Origin: Desertivibrio insolitus
Lineage (GTDB): Bacteria > Actinomycetota > Actinomycetes > Actinomycetales > Microbacteriaceae
Direction of reading: 5' to 3'
NCBI RefSeq assembly: GCF_017355965.1
Contig: NZ_JAFIQW010000003.1
Location: 334,001 to 398,000, forward strand
Length of the DNA stretch: 64,000 bases
Positions 51,620 through 59,252 of the stretch are shown piece by piece. Numbering within the stretch: the first letter of the stretch is position 1; each line of letters opens with the position of its first letter. Under the pieces are notes generated by a model. The model was not told the DNA's origin. It ran no database searches and saw nothing but the letters and a program-made list of their open reading frames with translations. A program made the translations under genes and the position numbers.

Positions 51620-52000
51620 GTGAAACCTCTTCTGATCCTCATCGCAGGTCCATACCGCTCCGGCACGGGCGACGACCCCGTGCTTCTCGACCGGAACCTC
51701 CGCCGCCTGGAGGAGGCCGCCTGGCCGATCTTCGCCAAGGGTCACGTGCCCATGATCGGCGAGTGGGTCGCCCTTCCGGTGCTCTCGAGCGCCGGCGCCG
51801 AGGGCATCGCCGATCCGCTCGCCGAGCAGGTCATGTACCCGACCGCGCACCGACTGCTGCAGCACTGCGACGCCGTGCTGCGGCTGCCCGGCGACTCGCG
51901 CGGGGCCGACCTCGACGTCGCCATCGCACGGGAGCGCGGCATCCCCGTCTACCACTCGCTCGACGAGATCCCGAGCGTCGCGGATGTCCCCGTCGGCTGA
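51620..52000 (+). CDS. DUF4406 / nucleoside 2-deoxyribosyltransferase-like protein
   Basis: 126 residues from GTG 51620. LILIAGPYRSGT at the N-terminus and LRLPGDSRGADLDVAIARER in the C-terminal half match the NDT-like fold, which binds nucleotides or sugar phosphates; members of DUF4406 lack proven activity. A TACTAT box at 51603-51608 is a -10 candidate. It overlaps the next GNAT gene by 17 bases and is divergent from the DeoR regulator. Confidence 0.8.
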   Translation: MKPLLILIAGPYRSGTGDDPVLLDRNLRRLEEAAWPIFAKGHVPMIGEWVALPVLSSAGAEGIADPLAEQVMYPTAHRLLQHCDAVLRLPGDSRGADLDVAIARERGIPVYHSLDEIPSVADVPVG

Positions 52001-52475
52001 ACTCACGCTGCGCCCGGCCGCCGCCGCCGACCACCCGCGACTCCTCGCGGTCTGGCGCGCGGCGGTCGAGGCCACGCATGCGTTCCTCACCCCCGCCGAC
52101 ATCGAGGGGTATGCCGCCCGCATGCTCCCGGAGTTCCTGCCGGCGGTCGACCTCGTCGTCGCCGAGCGGGACGGCGTCGTCGTGGGCTTCCGTGGCATGG
52201 CCGGGCACCGGATCGAGATGCTGTTCGTCGACCCCGCCGAGCACGGCCGCGGTGTCGGCACAGCGCTGCTCGACGACGCGGCGCGGAGTCATCCGGTGGT
52301 CGACCTCGACGTCAACGAGCAGAACCCGGGCGCCCGCGAGTTCTACCGGCGGCGTGGTTTCGTCGAGGTCGGGCGCTCGCCGGTCGACGGCGAGGGGCGG
52401 CCCTTCCCCGTCGTGCACCTGCGGCGCGAGGCCGACGTGCGCCGGGAGGCGGCTCTCGGCCGGCGCTTCGGCTAG
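51984..52475 (+). CDS. GNAT-family N-acetyltransferase
   Basis: 163 residues, single GNAT domain: LTLRPAAAADHPRLLAVWRA at the start, MLFVDPAEHGRGVGTALLDD with the acetyl-CoA loop, and VNEQNPGAREFYRRRGF, the usual end. Related to acetyltransferases of the YjaB type. It overlaps the preceding gene by 17 bases, and its stop overlaps the stop of the convergent acyltransferase gene by 4 bases. Substrate unknown. Confidence 0.88.
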   Translation: MSPSAELTLRPAAAADHPRLLAVWRAAVEATHAFLTPADIEGYAARMLPEFLPAVDLVVAERDGVVVGFRGMAGHRIEMLFVDPAEHGRGVGTALLDDAARSHPVVDLDVNEQNPGAREFYRRRGFVEVGRSPVDGEGRPFPVVHLRREADVRREAALGRRFG

Positions 52476-53626
52476 GCGGCTGCGGCGGCGGGCGTGCGTG
52501 CCTCGTGCGTCCTGGGCGCCTTCATCCCGAGCAGGAAGCGGAGGACGGGCACCCGCCGCGCCAGCTCGTAGGTGCCGAAGCTCGCCGCGGCTGACAGCGC
52601 CATGATCAGCGCGTACTGCAGCGGCGCCGTCGCCGGGAGTTGCAGCACCGCGTAGCCGGCGGCCACGACGAAGGTCTGGTGCAGCACGAACACCGGGAAC
52701 GCGGCCGCGTTCAGGTACGTCATCACCCGTGAGCGACGGTTCAGGTGCTGCCGCGCGAACGCGAGCATCGCGAGCAGCGTGACCCACGTCACGAGCTGGT
52801 GGGCGAGCGCGAAGGCGGCGCCCGTCTGCCAGCCGATCGTCGCGTGCTCGGCGAGCACCGCGGCCATTCCGAGCAGTGCTGCGGCCAGCAGGATCCAGCG
52901 CCGTCGGGCGAGCGCGTCGACGATGCCGCCGTCGGTCGCGAGCAGGAAACCGGCGAAGAAGTAGCCGGCGTAGACGAACACGTTCTTGCCGCTGAGATCG
53001 GGCAGCGCGCTGAGTGCCGCGAGTGCGAGGGCCGGCGTGAGGGCCAGCGCCGGATGCGCGAGCCAGCGGGCGCGGTACCCGCGGCGACCGAGCCGCAGCA
53101 TCAGGGGCAGGATCCCCAGCGAGATGACGAGGAGGAACAGGATGAACCACAGCTGCCCGGGCGTGAACGTGCCGAAGTACCCGCTGAGGTCCGACCAGTC
53201 GGCGAAGTACGAGCCGAGGAACGCCGTGTAGTCGGGGGCGACTCCGCGGTGGAAGAGCAGTCCCAGGTACGCCTGCGGGGGCACCAGCACGACGACGCCG
53301 AAGACGAGCGGCACGAGCAGGCGCCGGACGCGCTCTCCGGCGTACTTCCTTCCGCTCCGCCTGCGCAGCCCGAACAGACTTGCCATGCCGGCGAGGAGGA
53401 ACAGCAGCGGCATGAACCAGTAGGAGGCCTGGATCAGCGCCGTCGTGACCGGGTGCGGGGCGCCCTCGACGTAGTAGGGCTCGGCGGCGTCGAAGACGCG
53501 CGCCGTGTGGAACGGGAAGAGGAAGAGGATCGCGAGGTTCCGGAGCCAGTCGATCCAGTTGTACCGGGGCGGAGCAGCGGGCGGCGTGCTGTTCAGGGTG
53601 GTGCCGGGGGTGCGGGCTCGGCTCAG
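52472..53626 (-). CDS. Acyltransferase-3-family membrane protein, apparent CTG start
   Basis: About 384 residues with ten or more predicted helices; opens RYNWIDWLRNLAILFLFPFH (family signature with the active His in FPFHTARV), further LWFILFLLVISLGILP and VFVLHQTFVV. Such proteins move acyl groups onto sugars or lipids across the membrane. There is no ATG, GTG or TTG in frame between the BLUF gene and the first helix. The only coupled start is CTG at 53626, which shares CTGA with the BLUF stop, the same geometry as the ATGA, GTGA and TTGA pairs elsewhere here. The next in-frame ATG would delete the first helix. Confidence 0.75.
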   Translation of the reverse strand: MSRARTPGTTLNSTPPAAPPRYNWIDWLRNLAILFLFPFHTARVFDAAEPYYVEGAPHPVTTALIQASYWFMPLLFLLAGMASLFGLRRRSGRKYAGERVRRLLVPLVFGVVVLVPPQAYLGLLFHRGVAPDYTAFLGSYFADWSDLSGYFGTFTPGQLWFILFLLVISLGILPLMLRLGRRGYRARWLAHPALALTPALALAALSALPDLSGKNVFVYAGYFFAGFLLATDGGIVDALARRRWILLAAALLGMAAVLAEHATIGWQTGAAFALAHQLVTWVTLLAMLAFARQHLNRRSRVMTYLNAAAFPVFVLHQTFVVAAGYAVLQLPATAPLQYALIMALSAAASFGTYELARRVPVLRFLLGMKAPRTHEARTPAAAAA

Positions 53627-54054
53627 AGCGCGGGCGCCGCGAGCGGGTGGTTGCGGAACCAGTGCAGCAGTGCGGCGACGAGCGAGCCGCGCACCGGCAG
53701 GTCGACCGCGGAACGCTCGGTGAGGTAGGCGTTGAAACCGGTCAGGCTGGCGGCGACCTCGTCGCTCTCCGGCTGGAAGCCCATCGACCACTGGCCGAAG
53801 CGCGCGGAGTCGATCGTCTCGTCGGCGAGCACCTTGAGGTCGGTGTGCCGCGGGTCGCGCTCGATCATGGCGAGACGCTCGTGCACCGCGGCATCCGGGC
53901 CCTCGAGCACCTGCAGGAAGCGCCCGTCGCGGTGGAGCAGCAGACCGCTCAGGCCCTCGCGCGAGTTGTTCTCGCGGCTGGTGCGCAGCAGGGCGGCGAG
54001 CTCCTCGTCGGAGAAGGCCGACGTCGCGGTGCTGAGATAGGCGATCGAGCGCAT
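53623..54054 (-). CDS. BLUF-domain blue-light photoreceptor
   Basis: 143 residues from ATG 54054 (AAAGGA 3-4 bases upstream). The flavin-binding BLUF domain is complete: Tyr6 (AYLSTA), Asn29/Asn30 (RENN), Gln48 (GRFLQVLEG), Trp89 and Met91 (GQWSMGF). With an offset of 15 these line up with Tyr21, Asn45, Gln63, Trp104 and Met106 of AppA, so light sensing is likely. There is no output domain; the C-terminal 45 residues are short helices. It is coupled to the acyltransferase gene, which may be its effector; this is inference. Confidence 0.9.
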   Translation of the reverse strand: MRSIAYLSTATSAFSDEELAALLRTSRENNSREGLSGLLLHRDGRFLQVLEGPDAAVHERLAMIERDPRHTDLKVLADETIDSARFGQWSMGFQPESDEVAASLTGFNAYLTERSAVDLPVRGSLVAALLHWFRNHPLAAPAL

Positions 54055-54062
54055 AGTTCCTT

Positions 54063-54080
54063 TCGAGGCGGTCGCCTCGA
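54063..54080. repeat. Perfect palindrome next to BLUF ribosome site
   Basis: TCGAGGCG-GT-CGCCTCGA: 8-base perfect arms ending directly before the AAGGA of the BLUF gene. As RNA it forms a hairpin beside the ribosome site; as DNA it is an operator candidate. Either would allow control of BLUF expression. Confidence 0.5.
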
Positions 54081-54197
54081 TTCTGTCCCGAAGGCCGGAG
54101 CGCCCTCCCGCCCCAGTTCGGGCCACACGACGGATGCCTCGGGTGCGAACGACGACGGGCGGCCGGCTCGCGCCGACCGCCCGTTCGTTGCGGTGTG

Positions 54198-54938
54198 TCA
54201 GGAGTTCTGGACGTTGTCCTTCGCGTCCTGAGCGCGCTCCTTGACGCCCTGCGCCTCGGACTGGCCCTCGCTCTTGACGGCGTCGACAGCCTCGGTCGCG
54301 GTGCCCTTGACGGACTCGGCGGCCTCCTTGGCGGGCTCCTTGAGGTTCTGCGCGGCCTCCTTGGCGACCTGAGCGGCCTCCTGGGCGAGCGGCTGCGCTG
54401 CATCCTTCGCCTGGGTCGCGAGCTCGCGCTCCTTGCCGCTGGCGGGGATGAGCGACGCGGCGAGCCAGCCGACACCGAAGGCGATCAGGCCCACGGCGAG
54501 CGGGTTGCCCTTCGCGGTCTCGACCGCGCGGCCGGGGGCGTTACGGGCGGCGTTGCCGACCGTGCCGGCCGCCGACGAGACGCGGCCGCCGACCGAGGAG
54601 CCGGCGTGCGAGCCGGCGTCCTTCACGTCGTGAGCCGCTCCGGTCACGGAGTCCTTGGCGTCGTGTGCGGCACCCATCACCTTGTCCTTCACCGATCCGA
54701 TCTTGTCCTTCACCTTGTCGGTCTGGCGCTGCGCGATCTTGGTGGGGTTCACCTTGTCCGCGAGAGCGTCGACGTCGTTCCCGAGCTCGGCCCGCGTGCG
54801 CTCGATGTCGCGGCGGATCGCGTCGGGGTCGTTGGGGTCGCTGACGACGGCGTCGCCCTCTTCGTAGGCGGCGGCGACGTCGGCGCGGTACTGAGGCTCA
54901 CCCGAGCCGTAGGCGCCTGAATCGTTGAGATTGGTCAT
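54198..54938 (-). CDS. DUF3618-type membrane-associated protein
   Basis: 246 residues from ATG 54938. The DUF3618 motif is at about 37-80: PDAIRRDIERTRAELGNDVD, then ALADKVNPTKIAQRQTDKVK. One membrane helix (about 155-173; VGLIAFGVGWLAASLIP) follows a Gly/Ala-rich linker, and then a long amphipathic Ala/Lys/Glu helix resembling LEA or apolipoprotein-like repeats (KDAAQPLAQEAAQVAKEAA). Third gene of an operon with a holin-like protein and an Ala-rich membrane protein, a set common in actinobacteria and probably linked to envelope or stress responses. Confidence 0.85.
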   Translation of the reverse strand: MTNLNDSGAYGSGEPQYRADVAAAYEEGDAVVSDPNDPDAIRRDIERTRAELGNDVDALADKVNPTKIAQRQTDKVKDKIGSVKDKVMGAAHDAKDSVTGAAHDVKDAGSHAGSSVGGRVSSAAGTVGNAARNAPGRAVETAKGNPLAVGLIAFGVGWLAASLIPASGKERELATQAKDAAQPLAQEAAQVAKEAAQNLKEPAKEAAESVKGTATEAVDAVKSEGQSEAQGVKERAQDAKDNVQNS

Positions 54939-54951
54939 GTGCGGTCTCGAT

Positions 54952-55365
54952 TCACTTGAACGTTTCGGGGATTTCTCTGATGGTCTCGGCCGTCTGCGGA
55001 GCGCCCTTGATCTTCTGGAACTCCTTGCGGCCCTGCAGGGCGAGGACGAGCGCCACGATGCCCCAGATGACGGCCACGATGAGGGCCGACCAGGCATTGC
55101 CGACGAGGTAGCCGAGCGCCCACCAGAGGGCGATCGACAGGAAGAGCAGGGTGAAGTGCCCCGCGACCCCCGCGCCGGCGAAGAGCCCGGCGCCCTTCCC
55201 TGCCTTCTTGCCCGACTCGGTCACCTCGGCCTTGGCGAGAGCGACCTCCTGCCGGAACAGCGTGGAGATGTCCTTCGTGACCTCGCCGAGGAGCGCGCCG
55301 AGCGACGTGCGGCTCGCCTTCTCCTCTGCGGGGTCAGGGTACGGACGGCTGCCTGATTCGGTCAT
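54952..55365 (-). CDS. Holin-superfamily III / DUF1469 membrane protein
   Basis: 137 residues. LGALLGEVTKDISTLFRQEV, then ALAKAEVTESGKKAGKGAG, is the DUF1469 opening (amphipathic helix), followed by two membrane helices (about 66-85 and 90-110). The ATG shares ATGA with the stop of the upstream gene, and the downstream DUF3618 gene begins 13 bases after its stop. The name holin comes from remote similarity; in actinobacterial chromosomes it is an ordinary envelope protein. Confidence 0.88.
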   Translation of the reverse strand: MTESGSRPYPDPAEEKASRTSLGALLGEVTKDISTLFRQEVALAKAEVTESGKKAGKGAGLFAGAGVAGHFTLLFLSIALWWALGYLVGNAWSALIVAVIWGIVALVLALQGRKEFQKIKGAPQTAETIREIPETFK

Positions 55366-56186
55366 AGCCGGTCACCCTCGGGGGCCTCGTAGCCGGTGCC
55401 CGGGGCGTAGCCGCCGGTCGAGTAGGGCTCGGTGCCACCGGCGGTGCCGGTACCGTAGGTGCCGGTCGTGCCCGTCGTGCCGGTGCCGTAGGCGCCCGTG
55501 GCCGGCGGAACGGCCGGGGGAACGTAGACGGCGTCCTCGGGGGCCGGGGCCGGCGGCACGTACTCGGTGCCGTAGCCGGTGGCCGGGGCGGCCGTGTCGT
55601 TCGCGGCGTCGCTCTTCGCCTCGCTGACGAGCGAGGAGGTCAGGCGGCCGGCGACCACACCCGCGAGGGCGGCGATCGCGATGAACGTGCCGGGGCGGCG
55701 GGCGGCGAAGCTCTTCACCTCACCGAGCAGCGAGCCCGGGTCGCGTCCCTCGAGCCAGCTCGCGACGGAGTCGGCGCGGTCGGCGACGCTGTTGACCAGC
55801 TGCGAGGCGGTTCCGCCGTTCTCCGAGCTGGACGCCATGGTCTTGAGCTCGTCGCCGACGGAGCGGATGCCCTTCGCGACGCGGTCCTGCTGCGTGCTCG
55901 CCTGCTGCTTGAGTTCCGACCCGGCCTGGCTCAGCAGACCACGGGCCTGCGACGCGGCTTCGGAGGTGACGTTCTTCGCCTGCTCCTTGGCCGTTCCCGC
56001 GACGCGCTTGCTCGCACCGGCGGCCTCCTGGGCGACGCCCGCGGCCTCCTGCTTCGCGGCGTCGGTCTTGCCGCCACCACTCGTCGAGGACGTGTCACCG
56101 ACGGTGGTCGTCGTGTCGTAGGCGGTCTCGCCGTACAGGGGGGTGGTTGGGTCCGGAATGGATCCGTCCTGTGAATAGGTGCTCAT
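55362..56186 (-). CDS. Ala/Gln-rich membrane protein with repetitive Gly/Thr/Tyr tail
   Basis: 274 residues from ATG 56186 (GAAGGAAGGGA upstream). Residues about 38-130 are an amphipathic Ala-rich helix region (AAKQEAAGVAQEAAGASKRV). One membrane helix (about 178-194; FIAIAALAGVVAGRLTS) precedes a low-complexity tail in which YGTGTTGTTGTYGTG-type units repeat. First gene of the operon with the DUF1469 and DUF3618 proteins. Function unknown; the design suggests a surface or stress-related scaffold. Confidence 0.82.
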   Translation of the reverse strand: MSTYSQDGSIPDPTTPLYGETAYDTTTTVGDTSSTSGGGKTDAAKQEAAGVAQEAAGASKRVAGTAKEQAKNVTSEAASQARGLLSQAGSELKQQASTQQDRVAKGIRSVGDELKTMASSSENGGTASQLVNSVADRADSVASWLEGRDPGSLLGEVKSFAARRPGTFIAIAALAGVVAGRLTSSLVSEAKSDAANDTAAPATGYGTEYVPPAPAPEDAVYVPPAVPPATGAYGTGTTGTTGTYGTGTAGGTEPYSTGGYAPGTGYEAPEGDRL

Positions 56187-56459
56187 TGCGTCCCTTCCTT
56201 CATGAGTTCCACACGACAGTCGCCGTGCCTTCGCACGGGTGTGGGCTCCATCTCCACATTGCTCTGACCGGTGGGTCATGGCACCCCCTGCTGATGCATC
56301 CTCAGCAACCTGCCGAGCGCCGGTCAGGTCACTGCCAGGCAATCGGCAAGGGCAACCGCTGGCATCCGGAACACCGTCTGCGCTATCACGCGCGCCAGCG
56401 GCATCCGGCCCCTTCGAGCTGGGCGAACGCGCGCCTACTGTCGGAGGAGGAGGTGCCGG
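56187..56459. other. Divergent intergenic region with RNA-like inverted repeats
   Basis: The region holds TGACCGG paired with CCGGTCA about 60 bases later (about 56267-56330 on the plus strand), enclosing TGCTGA-N7-TCAGCA. This could be a structured leader of the hydrolase gene at 56460. It does not match a riboswitch class I know. No gene is seen in it. Confidence 0.35.
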
Positions 56460-57149
56460 ATGACGCACACGACGGAGCACCGGGAGGGGCGCCTGACCGC
56501 GCGCCCCGCAGTGCCGACGCGCCCGCCGCTCGAGCCGGGCCTGCACTCGATCCGGGGGCGCTCGGGCGACCACCTGCTGCTCGTGCCGGCGGAGAGCCCG
56601 GACATCCCGGTGCCGCTCGTCGTGTTCCTGCACGGCTCCGGCGGCGAGCCGGCTCGCTCGCTCGCGTTCCTCGAGGCCGAGGCCGCGCGTCTCGGATTCG
56701 TGCTGCTCGTGCCGAAGTCGTCCTCCTACACCTGGGACGTCATCGTCGGCGGCTTCGGACCCGACGTCGCGGCACTCGACGACGTGCTCGCCGAGGTGTT
56801 CGACCGCTTCCCCGTCGATCCCGAGCGGGTACTGCTCTCGGGCTTCTCCGACGGCGCCTCGTACGCCCTGACGCTCGGGCTGCGCAACGGCGACCTCTTC
56901 CGCCGCATCCTCGCGTTCTCACCCGGATTCGTCGTGCCAGGCCCCCGTGAGGGCCGGCCGCCGGTCTTCGTCTCGCACGGCACGTCCGATCCGATCCTGC
57001 CGATCGACCGCTGCAGCCGGGAGATCGTGCCGCGCCTGCGGGCCGAGGGCTACGACGTGGACTACCGGGAGTTCGACGACGGCCACGTCGTGCCCCCGAC
57101 CGTCGTCGCCGCGGCCCTCGAGTCCCTCGGCGAGACGCCCGCGGAGTAG
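56460..57149 (+). CDS. Alpha/beta hydrolase (phospholipase/carboxylesterase family)
   Basis: 229 residues. Alpha/beta-hydrolase fold: oxyanion region VVFLHGSGGEP, nucleophile Ser in GFSDGAS, Asp in SHGTSDPILP and His in DDGHVVP, which gives a full catalytic triad. No signal peptide. Related to small serine esterases of the phospholipase/carboxylesterase group that cleave acyl or phospho esters. ATG 56460 with GGAGGAGG 6 bases upstream. Physiological substrate unknown. Confidence 0.88.
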   Translation: MTHTTEHREGRLTARPAVPTRPPLEPGLHSIRGRSGDHLLLVPAESPDIPVPLVVFLHGSGGEPARSLAFLEAEAARLGFVLLVPKSSSYTWDVIVGGFGPDVAALDDVLAEVFDRFPVDPERVLLSGFSDGASYALTLGLRNGDLFRRILAFSPGFVVPGPREGRPPVFVSHGTSDPILPIDRCSREIVPRLRAEGYDVDYREFDDGHVVPPTVVAAALESLGETPAE

Positions 57150-57208
57150 CGCGACCGGCTCCGGATAGCGTGGAGCGACGGGCCGTCCGCGCCCGGGCTG
57201 GAGGAACG

Positions 57209-58165
57209 ATGACGTCGGGTGCAGCGACGAGGCGAGTCACGCTCGGGCGGACCGGGCTGCAGGTCTCGCCCGTGACCGTCGGCACCGCCGCCTGGGGCGT
57301 CACCTCTCCCGACCACGGGCTGTCGGTGTCGGAGGACGACGCGGTCGAGACGGCGCTCGCCGCGTTCGAGGGGCCGCTCACCGTGCTCGACACCTCGAAC
57401 AACTACGGGCGCGGCGAGAGCGAGCGCCGGATCGGGCTGGCCCTCGCGGAACGGACGCCGCCGGAGGGCTTCGTCGTGCAGACCAAGCTCGACCGCGACC
57501 CGGAGACGGGCTCCTTCTCCGCCGACCGGATGCGGCGCTCGCTGGAGGAGAGCCTCGACCGACTCGGGCTCGACCGGTTGCCGCTGCTCTTCCTGCACGA
57601 CCCGGAGCACATCACCTTCGACGAGGCGATGGCCGAGGGCGGGCCCGTCCAGGCGCTGCTCGGCATGCGCGACGAGGGCGTCGTGTCCCACGTCGGTATC
57701 GCCGGGGGTCCCGCTTCACTACTGCGCCGCTTCGTCGACACCGGGCTCTTCGACGCCCTCATCACGCACAACCGCTTCACCCTCGTGGACCGCACGGCCG
57801 ACGAGCTGCTGTCGGCGGCATCCGCGGCGGGCCTCGGCGTGTACAACGCCGCGGTCTACGGCGGCGGGCTGCTCTCGACGTGGCCCCGCATGAGCGACCG
57901 CTACGCCTACGGCACGGCGTCGCCAGAGCTGCTCGCGGCGGTGGATGCCATGGGCGCCGCGTGCGAACGGTACGGAGTGCCCCTGATCGCGGCCGCGCTG
58001 CAGGTCTCGGTGCGCGACGAGCGCATCCACTCGACGATCTGCGGGATGGTCAGCCCGCAGCAGCTCGACCAGACCGTGCGCCTGCTCGACGTCGAGATCC
58101 CGAACGAGCTGTGGCAGGAGCTCGACGCGCTGCGGCCCCACCGGTCGACCTGGATCGGCGACTGA
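57209..58165 (+). CDS. Aldo/keto reductase
   Basis: 318 residues from ATG 57209 (GGAGGAACG directly upstream). TIM-barrel AKR with VLDTSNNYGRGESERRIG (catalytic Asp and Tyr), QTKLDRD (Lys) and LLFLHDPEH (His). Sequence order suggests the D-threo-aldose 1-dehydrogenase / L-fucose dehydrogenase group rather than xylose reductases. NAD(P)-dependent oxidation of sugars is likely. Co-directional with the hydrolase gene, 59 bases downstream. Confidence 0.88.
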   Translation: MTSGAATRRVTLGRTGLQVSPVTVGTAAWGVTSPDHGLSVSEDDAVETALAAFEGPLTVLDTSNNYGRGESERRIGLALAERTPPEGFVVQTKLDRDPETGSFSADRMRRSLEESLDRLGLDRLPLLFLHDPEHITFDEAMAEGGPVQALLGMRDEGVVSHVGIAGGPASLLRRFVDTGLFDALITHNRFTLVDRTADELLSAASAAGLGVYNAAVYGGGLLSTWPRMSDRYAYGTASPELLAAVDAMGAACERYGVPLIAAALQVSVRDERIHSTICGMVSPQQLDQTVRLLDVEIPNELWQELDALRPHRSTWIGD

Positions 58166-58244
58166 GGCTCAGCGCGAGCGCCAGCCGCGCTCGTGCAGTC
58201 GCCGGCTCTGGGCGACCCGCGGCATCCGGCGTAGTCTCGGCCTC

Positions 58245-58667
58245 ATGGCCACCGACGACCGACGCCCCATCGGGTTCTGGCTCAAGCTCGTCGACCGTCT
58301 GATCGACGAGGAGTTCGCCGCGACGATCGAGGAGCACGGCGTGACCCGCCGGCAGTGGCAGCTCCTGTCGCTGCTCGGCGACAGCCCCACCCCGCCGGAG
58401 GAGCTCGACAAGCGGCTCTCGCCCTTCCTCGAGGACTCGGAGACGACCACCGAGGACGAGCTGCGCGAACTGATCGAGAGCGACTGGGTGCGTGCCCAGC
58501 CCTCGGGCTTCGTGCTCACCGAGACCGGCGCCGTCGCGTTCGGCCGGCTCGGCGAGCGCGTGGCCGAGTTGCGCGACCGCGCCGCCGAGGGCATCGAGCC
58601 CACGGAGTACAACCGGGTCGTCGGCACGCTCGAGCGGATGGCGCGCAACCTCGGCTGGAACGCCTGA
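58245..58667 (+). CDS. MarR-like winged-helix regulator
   Basis: 140 residues: HGVTRRQWQLLSLLGDSPTP, then a long loop, ELRELIESDWVRAQPSGFVL as the wing, and LTETGAVAFGRLGERVAELR. This matches the MarR arrangement (helix-turn-helix between flanking helices). ATG at 58245. Just upstream (about 58175-58200) a short CGAGCG/CGCTCG inverted repeat may be an operator or the terminator of the aldo/keto reductase gene. Ligand unknown. Co-directional with the acetyltransferase gene that follows. Confidence 0.8.
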   Translation: MATDDRRPIGFWLKLVDRLIDEEFAATIEEHGVTRRQWQLLSLLGDSPTPPEELDKRLSPFLEDSETTTEDELRELIESDWVRAQPSGFVLTETGAVAFGRLGERVAELRDRAAEGIEPTEYNRVVGTLERMARNLGWNA

Positions 58668-58690
58668 CGACGCGGCGGCAGGATGACGGG

Positions 58691-59242
58691 GTGCTCGAGA
58701 CCCCGCGCCTGATCCTGCGCCGTTGGCGCGACGCCGACCGCGCGCCGTTCGCCGCGCTCAACGCCGACCCCGAGGTCATGCGGTACTTCCCGGCGACGCT
58801 CGATCGGCAGCAGAGCGACGCGTTCGTCGACCGCATCGAGCAGCACTTCGACGAGCACGGGTACGGGCTCTGGGCCCTCGAGCACCGCGGCAGCGGCGAG
58901 TTCCTGGGCTTCGTGGGGCTCAAGCTCGCCCTCTTCGAGGCGCACTTCACCCCGGCGCCCGAGGTGGGCTGGCGCCTCGCCCGCGCGGCGTGGGGGCAGG
59001 GGTACGCAAGCGAGGCGGCCACCGCCGCTCTCGCCGCCGGCTTCGAACGGTTCGGGCTCGACGAGATCGTGTCGATGACGGCCCTGCTCAACGAGCGCTC
59101 GCAGCGGGTGATGCAGCGCATCGGCATGCACCGCGACCCCGCCGACGACTTCGACCACCCGCTCGTCGCGCCGAGTCATCCGCTGCGCCGGCACCTGCTG
59201 TACCGCCTCGGCGCTCAGGAGTGGCGCGGCTCTCGTTCCTAG
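58691..59242 (+). CDS. GNAT-family N-acetyltransferase (RimJ/RimL-like)
   Basis: 183 residues from GTG 58691; an in-frame reading to 58355 lies inside the MarR gene and is not used. LETPRLILRRWRDADRAPFA is the RimJ/L-type opening, AWGQGYASEAATAALAAGFE the acetyl-CoA loop, and LNERSQRVMQRIGMHRDPAD the usual end. Members acetylate N-termini or small amines; substrate unknown. It lies 23 bases after the MarR-like gene and may be in one operon with it. Confidence 0.87.
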   Translation: MLETPRLILRRWRDADRAPFAALNADPEVMRYFPATLDRQQSDAFVDRIEQHFDEHGYGLWALEHRGSGEFLGFVGLKLALFEAHFTPAPEVGWRLARAAWGQGYASEAATAALAAGFERFGLDEIVSMTALLNERSQRVMQRIGMHRDPADDFDHPLVAPSHPLRRHLLYRLGAQEWRGSRS

Positions 59243-59252
59243 GCTCGGCACT

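Noticed and set aside
53627-54475. Long N-terminal extension of the acyltransferase frame
   Set aside because: It overlaps the whole BLUF gene in another frame and is Arg/Ser/Pro-rich without structure; the acyltransferase is taken to start at 53626.
56262-56345. Fluoride, SAM or c-di-AMP riboswitch
   Set aside because: Some short matches (CTGATG, CCTCAGC) exist but the conserved cores of these classes are not present.
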